The notes under the pieces are model-generated. The model was given only the letters and a program-made list of their open reading frames with translations, was not told the origin of the DNA and did not search any database. From positions 7,603,671-7,667,670 of the forward strand of contig NC_087064.1 of the NCBI RefSeq assembly GCF_963678635.1: 64,000 nucleotides of DNA, written 5' to 3'. The DNA comes from Symsagittifera roscoffensis. Its lineage: Eukaryota > Xenacoelomorpha > Acoela > Convolutidae. Below, piece after piece: positions 48,511-56,600 of this stretch. A program made the translations under genes and the position numbers. Each line of letters starts with the position of its first letter. Within the stretch, counting starts at the first letter, position 1.

Positions 48511-48536
48511 GAGCATCCGCTCGGCGCGGAGTGCTC
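48511..48536 (-). promoter_or_regulatory. Leader hairpin 2 of element II
   Basis: GAGCATCCGC and GCGGAGTGCTC pair with one bulge around the loop TCGGC. It lies between hairpin 1 and the primer binding site. Confidence 0.45.
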
Positions 48537-48575
48537 GTTAACGGTTCTGCCGGTCATGATGTTAAAAAAGAATAA

Positions 48576-48590
48576 CACCCAGGAGCGCCA
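48576..48590 (-). promoter_or_regulatory. Primer binding site of element II
   Basis: Minus strand TGGCGCTCCTGGGTG, complementary to a tRNA 3' end CACCCAGGAGCGCCA. It starts 12 nt after the LTR end. From memory, animal tRNA-Asn genes end with a similar CACCCAGG...CG before the added CCA. The same 15 bases occur at 49860-49874 and 50998-51012. Confidence 0.8.
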
Positions 48591-48602
48591 TAAAAACATG
48601 TA

Positions 48603-49529
48603 TGTAACATTCGCCCGGAAGATACATATCGACGGAAAATAAAACTAAGTCCTAAGACGACTAGCTAACGTCTAAACAGAGCTTTATATGCTTTTCACCG
48701 TCTCTACCAAGCCAGTACTTTTCGGTGGTCTTTTCTAACATCGGGTCGACAAAAATTATTACTGCTTTCGGCTTCGGTCAAAACACTCAAATTAACTTAA
48801 TTGCATCAAGAAATAGTTAGCTCATGGCTGGGTCTCAGTATCCCCAGACCACGAGGTCACTCCTAAAAACAGGGCAACTACTATTTATTGAATTATTATT
48901 GTTTTTGTTCAGTAGATAAAAATCATCATCTCCATCGAAGATGGATCAACCCTTTCCCCCAACTCCTAGCTTCTCATCCTTATCAAAATGAATCTAGTTG
49001 TTAATTAAATTCAATTCAGGACATGACAGGAAGCTAAAAGTTTATATAAAATGGTAAAAGTCTCAGTCCCGAAACCCTTCCGGATTCTTGAATCCACTGA
49101 ACCAAGCACGTTAAACTTGACTTCTCCGTAACCCGGAAGGCTGTCTTCCACCCTTCACCGTTGTTCGCAACGGCCTTGCAACTATTGTAGCGACACAATA
49201 GTTTCAATTCGGAATGTTCTCTGTTAACTCCGCGATTCGTTGTCGTTTCTTGATCACAATTTCTGTTGTTCTCGCAATCGCAACTAATGTTGTTCTGTCG
49301 CTTTTCAGCTTTTCTGCCAAAATGGCCGTTTCTGACGTTTCTCAGAAATGTTACGTCATCACTTCGAAAATTTAAAATTTCAAAATACTAGAATATCTTG
49401 ACCTTCACCGTTCTACTAATCATCCGAATAACGTCGTTAATCCTTCAAAATCACTAACTCGGAAGGTTCACTGCTAAAAATTCGAAATCTGCAGAGATTG
49501 CATTTTTTCCATTCTGGTCGAATGTCACA
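48603..49529 (-). repeat. 5' LTR of element II (type A, 927 bp)
   Basis: Begins TGTAACATTCGCCCGG and ends GGTCGAATGTCACA on the plus strand. Same length as the 3' LTR, with only scattered substitutions. Confidence 0.9.
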
Positions 49530-49859
49530 GACTCAAGAATCCCTCACTGAGCTCCCTGCTCATTTCGTGTTCCTTGCCTTTGAGGTGCTAGGCCCTGATG
49601 CGTTTGACACCTTAATCTGCCTTAGCAGCGCTTCCTCATCATCGGAGCTGATCACGATCTCTTCCCACGCTTGTAATTGTTCGTAGGATCGCATCCACTC
49701 CCTCTGCTCTTGCAACCTCTTTGCCTTGTTTGTCAAACCCTTCATTTCGATTCCCTGTTCGGGCAAAAGGAGTTGCGAAGACTCAGGCTCACGTTCTTCG
49801 CTAAGTTATTGCGGAATGATCATTAACGCTTCTGCCGGTCATGATGTTATAAAGAATAA
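49530..49859 (-). other. Leader segment of element I next to its primer binding site
   Basis: The last 45 bp before the PBS match the element II leader (CTGCCGGTCATGATGTTA...AATAACACCC). The rest is unlike it. A short minus-strand open frame at 49560-49766 (68 codons, MPEQGIEMKGL..., charged and helix-prone) has no recognised homologue and may be chance or captured sequence. Confidence 0.5.
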
Positions 49860-49874
49860 CACCCAGGAGCGCCA
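49860..49874 (-). promoter_or_regulatory. Primer binding site of element I
   Basis: Minus strand TGGCGCTCCTGGGTG, the same as in elements II and III, with a 12-nt gap to the LTR stump that starts at 49887. Confidence 0.75.
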
Positions 49875-49886
49875 TAAAAACATCTA

Positions 49887-50103
49887 CGTAACATTCGCCC
49901 GGAAGTACATATCGACGTAAAATAGAGCTAGGTTGTAAAACGACTGGCTAGCGTCTAAACATAGCTCTACATGTTTTTAACAGTCTCTGCCAAAGGCAGT
50001 TCTTTCTGTGGTCCATTCAACATCGGGTCGACAAAAACGTTACTGTTTCCGGCTTCGGCCAGAAAGCTCAGAATAACTTAATTACATGCGAAAATAGTGA
50101 GCT
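49887..50103 (-). repeat. 5' LTR stump of element I (type A, 217 bp)
   Basis: Follows the type A LTR from (C/T)GTAACATTCGCCCGG to AAATAGTGAGCT, then changes abruptly at 50104 into the start of an LTR type B in plus orientation. It shares variants with the LTR at 1562-2444 rather than with element II. The missing remainder should lie beyond the far end of element III. Confidence 0.7.
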
Positions 50104-50986
50104 TGTGCCAGTCGGTCATATTTGGAAGTTTGACCTTGAGAGAAGCAAAAAACACTTGATTTTGGAGTGAAATTTAGTTTTTCAAAATTTCGAATGGAAC
50201 CTGTCATGCACGATTTTCTCGCGATAACTGAAAATCAGAAAAGAGAAGTCAGAACGTTCGAGTGAAAAACGCGGGAAAGTTGCAAGAGAAATCGGTAGGA
50301 AATTGCTATTCGCAATTTCCATCATAGTGAACAAGAGTAGAGCTGTCCCATCTGAAATAGAGGACAGAGTATTCCCGAGAGAACAATTATTTGAGCTGGA
50401 CCAGAGTGAACCTTCGACGGAAAGGCGGACAACTTGAGTGTCCCAATGGTTCACGAGAAACTATATCCTAGAGTTAAGACTTGTCCTTGTTATTGAAACT
50501 GATAAACATTAAAACTCATTTAGTTACATTATTTAATTCTTGAGTTAATTACCGACTGAAGTACTTCCCCTTCTTGAGTGTGCTACAATGTGAGTACCAA
50601 TTTAAATTTCTAGAGTGTGTTTTATGATCATTATGTTGAGGTAAGGCGAGTTTTAGGTTGATCCATCTGAAATGGATCAAAGTTCCACTGTCTAATAAAA
50701 AGTAACTTAACGGATTGTTCCAACCCGGTTTTTAACGGCGTTCATGTATTTTGGGTATCTAGAGACCTAAGTATGGGGACGTTTCTAATTCTAGAGTGGG
50801 GGGATATTTTAGTAGTAGCCTTTAAGCTGTAACGGGTCGTAGTCTCATGTCACAAGCGAACCGAATTGGCTCCGACTGATTTGAGGTACAAAAACACAAG
50901 AGATAGTGTCCCTGACTCTTGAGCCAATGGTTATAGGGCCTATTTTTCTTAAGCCTCATGTGTGACTGCAGTAGACGAACGTTACA
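50104..50986 (+). repeat. 5' LTR of element III (type B, 883 bp)
   Basis: Begins TGTGCCAGTCGG and ends GACGAACGTTACA. Homologous in reverse orientation to 29959-30871. An AATAAA lies at 50694-50699, a possible polyadenylation signal. The start was chosen from the homology break with the element I LTR stump. Confidence 0.8.
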
Positions 50987-50997
50987 TAGTGTTTTTA

Positions 50998-51012
50998 TGG
51001 CGCTCCTGGGTG
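50998..51012 (+). promoter_or_regulatory. Primer binding site of element III
   Basis: TGGCGCTCCTGGGTG, 11 nt after the LTR end TTACA. Identical to the sites of elements I and II. Confidence 0.8.
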
Positions 51013-51463
51013 TTTACGACATCAAGACTACGGAGTCGAACCCACTTGAGACAGCTTCGGGCTGAATGCCCATTCTAGAGTACCGGCGGTACGGTTCGAC
51101 AGGAACGTGCAAACCTTCCGGTTGTACCGTGATAGCTTTTTAAGAAAACTCAAGAAAACTTCCTGGTACGCTCTCCGAACGAGGTTTAGCTAACCGAGTA
51201 AAGGGGGGCAACTAGGGGGACAAAAACACGAGCAAAAAGACAAAAAGCGAAACAAAAACCATAAAACGAAAAAAGACAGTGACTTTGACACCAGATTAGT
51301 TGGATCAAACCTTTATATTAATTAAATAGTATACCCATACTGTTTTACAAGTTCGATCGTTTCGATCAACCTAGCAATTTAACCCAGTAACCTCAATAAA
51401 GAGCCCGAGTGTGGGGCGTTGTCAAGGGTTTTTAGATAGCTTGGAACTTAGCTGGACAACAAG

Positions 51464-51860
51464 GAGACTTGACTGGAAGAGGTGACCAGCCGAGTGGGAA
51501 AGTGGTTCAGGAGCACTTGAGCTGAACCAATAGGAGAATTGACTGGAAGAGGTGACCAGCCGAGTGGGAAAGTGGTTCAGGAGCACTTGAGCTGAACCAA
51601 TAGGAGACTTGACTGGAAGAGGTGACCAGCCGAGTGGGAAAGTGGTTCAGGAGCACTTGAGCTGAACCAATAGGAGACTTGACTGGAAGAGGTGACCAGC
51701 CGAGTGGGAAAGTGGTTCAGGAGCACTTGAGCTGAACCAATAGGAGACTTGACTGGAAGAGGTGACCAGCCGAGTGGGAAAGTGGTTCAGGAGCACTTGA
51801 GCTGAACCATGAGGAGACTGGACTGGAACAGGTGACCAGTCGAGTGGGAAAGCAGCCAAG
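51464..51860 (+). repeat. 70-bp tandem repeat, about six copies
   Basis: GGTGACCAGC recurs at 51481, 51551, 51621, 51691, 51761 and (as GGTGACCAGT) 51831, exactly every 70 bp. Four central units are almost identical; the last has several changes. The unit contains GACTTGACTGGAAGA and GGTTCAGGAGCACTTGAGC. Confidence 0.95.
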
Positions 51861-52768
51861 AAGGATTTGGCAATTCTCGAGTTCTCAAGTTGGGCAGAAC
51901 AGGTATCGTTAAAATCCACATTACATTATAGGAGATAAGTGTAAAATAGGATAAGCGACATCCCCCGGTTTTGAGGAACGTTTTTACTTGAGCAGGCCTG
52001 GAGACAGGTCTACGGTTTTCTCTTGAGAGGTTTAGCACCCGGCGCTTAAGGTAATTTTAGGCTTAAGAAGGGGGGCTAAAAAGGGGGGAGGTTAGAAGGG
52101 GGGCTGGTTAAGTTAGAGGTTGGCGGTTGCAAATTGTAAAAAGGGGGAAAATTAGAGTAACTAATTAGTCGACATCGTTGATTTAGTTACATTAGTCATT
52201 TACACGCGTTGGTCATAGGAAGCGGATATCCAAAATTGGAATTAGGTTAAGGTAGGTACCCTGGTCGGATCGGTAGGGGGGAACGGACATAGACAGTTTT
52301 TGTGATACCCCATAAGATCGCTAGCAGGGGGGAAGGAAACGCGTGGCAATTAGGTACAAGACATTTTTTTCGATAGAAGGTAGACATTTGTCACCTTTGA
52401 ATTTTAGGTGGGCTCATCTTTCTGTTTTTATTACTTTTTCTTGCTTAGATTTTTGTTGCATTTTGGTGAGGATTTGTGTTAAAATTTTGTACGAACAGGT
52501 GATCACAAGATACCTGCGCACAGGTTTTGGTCTCAAGTTACTTGGAACATTGAAATAGAGGTAGCCAAAAAGAGAAATAAGAAAAAGGGGGGTCAGCATT
52601 TGGCTTTTAAGAGAGGATTTTGGGAAAATTTTACTAGAGCTTGAGTGGTGGTACAAGGTACGGCGAATCAAGAAGTCCCCATAACGAAGAGGAAAGAAGT
52701 CCCACCACCCAGACACTTGTCAACAGTCTTGGTACAGTGCCGAAGAAGTCTTAGGACAGAGCAGTCTG

Positions 52769-53280
52769 GGGACAGTCTTGGGACAGTACAGTCTTGGGAC
52801 AGTGGTCTTGGGACAGGGTCTTGGGACAGGGTCTTGGGACAAGGGTCTTGGGACAGGGTCTTGGGACAAGGTCTTGGGACAAGGTCTTGGGACAAGGGTC
52901 TTGGGACAGGGTCTTGGGACAGGGTCTTGGGACAGGGTCTTGGGACAAGGTCTTGGGACAGGGTCTTGGGACAAGGTCTTGGGACAGGGTCTTGGGACAA
53001 GGTCTCGGGACAAGGGTCTTGGGACAGGGTCTTGGGACAGGGTCTTGGGACAAGGTCTTGGGACAGGGTCTTGGGACAAGGTCTTGGGACACTAGTCTTG
53101 GGACAGTAGTCTTGGGACAGTAGTCTTGGGACACTAGTCTTGGGACACTAGTCTTGGGACACTAATCTTGGGACAGTAGTCTTGGGACACTAGCCTTGGG
53201 ACAGTAGTCTTGGACAAGAGTCTTGGGACACGGCCGGAAAGTACTGGGACGGTACCGAACAGTCTTGGGACAGGAGAAAG
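52769..53280 (+). repeat. TCTTGGGACAGGG minisatellite
   Basis: About 36 units of 13-14 bp with the core CTTGGGACA, alternating GGG, AGG or GTA after it. Runs such as GGGACAGGGTCTTGGGACAG provide closely spaced G-triplets with loops of 3-4 bases on the sense strand. It gives long spurious frames on both strands. Confidence 0.95.
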
Positions 53281-53600
53281 AAGCCTGGGACGGTACAAAG
53301 AAGAGTAGGGACGGCAATTGGAAGTCTTGGGACAGTATAAAAATTGAAGTAAAATTACAAGAAGTGTTTTAAGACAGAATTAAGGTAGAACAAGACTAAT
53401 TGGAACCAGGTACGGTTGAGACCACAAATAAGGAAAGTTTCTCGAAAAGTTAATAAAGAGAACTGAAACAAGGTTTTCACCACGTTGTATATATTTTTTT
53501 TTTTTTAAAGAGATTTTTTTTCCTCTCGAAAGATTTTATTCTTAGAATAGGATTGTGTATATAGTAAAATTGTAAATAAGAGCAATTGTAAATAGAAATA

Positions 53601-56600
53601 ATGAGGCGGAGCAGGGTACCGGTAGCTGAAAAAAGACCTACCGAAGCAAAGTATAATTCGTCGCTACGCAAAACAACATCAATGGGTCCGAAGATAACAA
53701 AGAAGAGCTTTTCAGTTAATATGGTCAGCACAAGGAGTACAACGGAGAGAGCAAGAGAGGGCATGGAAGGGGAACGAGTAGAACCCACCATCGAGATTGA
53801 TCTAGAGACACCTGATCAAAGTGTTGATGAAACAAGGAAAATAGCGACTGAGTCAACTCCAATGCCCAATGCAGAAGAACCAAACTCGAAACCCATAGAA
53901 TTCTCACCAATAGACAACGTGGAAGATGCAACAGGCAACACCGAAGAAACGGTGAAAGAAGACTCTCAAGTAAAAAAGACATCTTTTACAGAAAGGTTGG
54001 CGATGATGGTCGGAATAAAAACGAAAGAGAACGTGACTGAAGAACCAAAAGCTGAAAGAGCACGAACATTTGGAACAGTGAGCACGAAGACGACAGAAGC
54101 CAATCCGAGAGAGGAACAAACTAGAGCAGAAGCGACGGCCGAAGAAAAACCGACGGCTGACCATGAAGAGGCTACTCTTGAGCTAGGTGACTTGATGGCG
54201 AAACTGAATCAGATCGACAAAAAGCTGAAGCACAGCGAAGAGGACAGAGAAGTGATAAGAAAAGAATTAAGATACAACAAAAACGAGTATCTGGATAGTT
54301 ATTTTAACCTGGCCAAGGCAACAGAAGAGAGACTCAAGGAGATGTCAGATAATGTAGAAACCACCAATGAAGAACGAGATAAGAACATCAAAAAAGATTT
54401 GCAACAGTTAAAAAACCGATATGATGATGTCAACAGCCAATTAGGTAGCCTGGAAAAGAGAATGGACACAATGAGCAAAAATCAGGCCGAGAGTTCGTGT
54501 GCAATACAGGCGAAATTGGATGCAATCTTGAGTAATTCTACCTCACAAGAAAGACCGGCAGCGGATCGCACGCAAGGCACCAGAGTTGACTTTGTGGAAC
54601 CACAAAGGAACAAACGGCAATCGACACCGTTGCCCTTAACCCGGGATACGGTGAACATAGCACCAACAGCTGCTAAAACAATAGGAGATGATAGGAGAGA
54701 TGGGAAATCAAGAAAAACATTCAAGAAGCCAAAAGAATTCAAAGACGACTCAGATGGATGCATTGACACGTGGGTGGAAGTGATGAGATTACATCTAGAG
54801 CAAGACAACTTGAACGATGAAAGACAAGCATGCACAGCCATACTCAGCAATTTACAAGGCACAGCATTAAAATGCGTGGTTGCGAAGAAAGAAGAAGAAC
54901 GCGATACCGCGGACAAGATCTTCGAGATATTGCTGAATCGATTCGGGTCAGGCATGAAGGGTCACCAAGCGATGATGCGATTTGAAAAGAGAAGGCAGAG
55001 GGACGACGAGTCAATAGATCGGTTCCTAGATGATCTCGAGAGCTTGAGAAGAAGGAGTGACCCAGAGGAGTCGACAAACAGAAGAAACTTTAGCATTGCC
55101 TCGAAGTTCATTGATGGGGTAAAAAGTGACGACTTAAGGACAATGTTAGCAACATACTACACATTGTCGAAAGACAGCGCACCAACCCCAGAAGAAATGA
55201 GACAGAAATCAAGGGAATACATGCTGATGAAACCCAAGAAATACTCGTATTCAGAAAACAGGAACACGCAAGGGGGAAGTCAACCGCAGAGGTCGTCATG
55301 GTACAAACCTAGAGATGACATGGACAAGCGCAGATCATGCGCGAACTGCGGGTCGGCGGATCACCACGTGGCTGACTGCACAACATACAATCAAGGCATG
55401 AAGAGTCTAGGATATGCACCAGATGAGGAGGACATGAGCCAGATGGAGGAACACGAGTACTATAGTGGCTTAATCATCAAGATAGGCGCAAGATGCTTCT
55501 TCTGTAACCAGGAGGGGCACTTCCGAATGGATTGTCCCTTGTTCTGGGAAGGGGTCAAGGACCAGAGTCACCCTAAACATAAGTTGGCATTAGCGGCGGT
55601 GCAGAATCAGCGGAAGAGACAAAACGAATTTGAATCGAGGAACTTAGGAGCACCAAGCACGGAATTGCCGACGAAGACAGTGAAAGCTGTATCACATGTT
55701 AATGATGCCATAGAATCCGCGGCAGGGAACTCTCTAGAGATAAATTATGAGAAAGCGGCGACGGAAGCAATTGCCAAAGTGAAACAGGATCTGGCTGCGA
55801 AAGAAATAGAGCAACGACTAAAGCTGGAGATAGAAAGACAGAATTTTAACGAAGCATTAACCGGATCGAAACAAATACCAGAGGCTATACCAGGCTCAAC
55901 AAAGACCGGGAATTGCAATACTGTGAAAATGGTGACAGGTAAACCTTTTGGCATATCGAAAATCGGGGCAAGGATAATGTCGATAATCACAGTGGGCGGC
56001 CACGAGGTAACCAGAAACTTGAGCGAGCCGAGCGACCAGACGATAATGCACATTGACGTGTATGCAGACTATTTGAGTGGTATAAGCCCACAAACGACTT
56101 CTAGAGCACTGAGAGCACTACTCATGAGAGGGGGCAGCAAGTCGGTACGTGTTGATAGCAGATATACTGAAGCTTACGGTCCACACGAGGTGATGCTAAA
56201 TATAGATGGGATTAACATCTATACCAAGACGATGATAACATGTGACGAAGACCTAATTGGACAAATCTACGTAGGGAAAGAAGAATTGAAAGTGAGATCG
56301 ATTGGACACTGCGCCATGCTTGAGGAAGATGCAATGCACATCGGGACGGAGGCAGATGTGACAGGGCACGTGCTGGATATAAGTGGCAAAAAGACTCAGT
56401 TGCGTGGGTTGCTTGACACGGGAGCAGTCTTGAGCGTTATACCAATCGAAACATGGGAGAAGATGGGCTTTGACAAAGGTGACTTGATAGACTCGAGAAT
56501 ACGGCTGTCAGCTGCAAACAAAGGGGCCCTACGGGTGCTGGGCAGGACGCCGATAATAGCCCTCAATTTGGGGGAACGTAACCTGTGGATGAGCTTTATC

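Larger units (their letters stand above)
45614..48575 (-). other. Leader of element II
   Basis: A 3-kb untranslated leader between primer binding site and gag. The gag-proximal 2.6 kb (to 48190) aligns with the leaders of element I. The outer 385 bp is unique and GC-richer, with two strong hairpins (48436-48469, 48511-48536). A tandem repeat lies at 46395-46620. Confidence 0.7.
31278..49529 (-). mobile_element. Element II: 18.25-kb giant Ty3/Gypsy-type retrotransposon, nested and defective
   Basis: Both LTRs are 927 bp (31278-32204 and 48603-49529) and differ at only scattered bases, so insertion is fairly recent. Minus-strand order: LTR, PBS, 3-kb leader, gag, PR, RT, RNase H, linker, integrase, macro-like module, spacer, SGNH frame, 3' noncoding, PPT, LTR. 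It is defective through about ten stops or frameshifts, an integrase active-site change and a 5.5-kb internal deletion near 33209. Its flanks (31277 and 49530) appear to be sequence of element I. The target-site duplication is unclear; only GAC is shared. Confidence 0.85.
1562..50103 (-). mobile_element. Element I: old, broken giant Ty3/Gypsy-type retrotransposon, interrupted by elements II and III
   Basis: On the minus strand the order is: 5' LTR stump (49887-50103), primer binding site (49860-49874), leader, gag, protease, RT, RNase H, integrase, macro-like module, SGNH frame, further decayed coding sequence, polypurine tract, 3' LTR (1562-2444). The two LTR pieces resemble each other more than the LTRs of element II. 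Element II sits within its leader (31278-49529), and element III begins inside its 5' LTR at 50104. Leader plus gag start plus a second LTR type are present three times between 19432 and 30871. Almost every frame has stops or frameshifts. Treating these pieces as one nested element is an inference from the order and match of the parts. Confidence 0.6.
51013..53600 (+). other. Leader of element III
   Basis: A 2.6-kb untranslated leader. Near 51080 a short GTACC-GGC-GGTAC hairpin occurs. The leader holds a 70-bp tandem repeat (51464-51860), G-rich stretches (52060-52150) and a 13-bp minisatellite (52769-53280). A T-run follows at 53493-53506. Open frames over the minisatellite (LGQGSWDRVL-like) are products of the repeat, not genes. 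Confidence 0.75.

Noticed and set aside
49560-49766. Small host gene (68 codons) between element II and the LTR stump
   Set aside because: No recognised domain, no clear partner exons, and it sits between a primer binding site and an insertion point. Chance or captured sequence is more likely.
52645-53134. Overlapping open frames on both strands rich in LGQGSWDRVL or CPKTLSQDPV repeats
   Set aside because: They are produced by the 13-14-bp minisatellite, which lacks stops in most frames. There is no sign of coding beyond the repeat.
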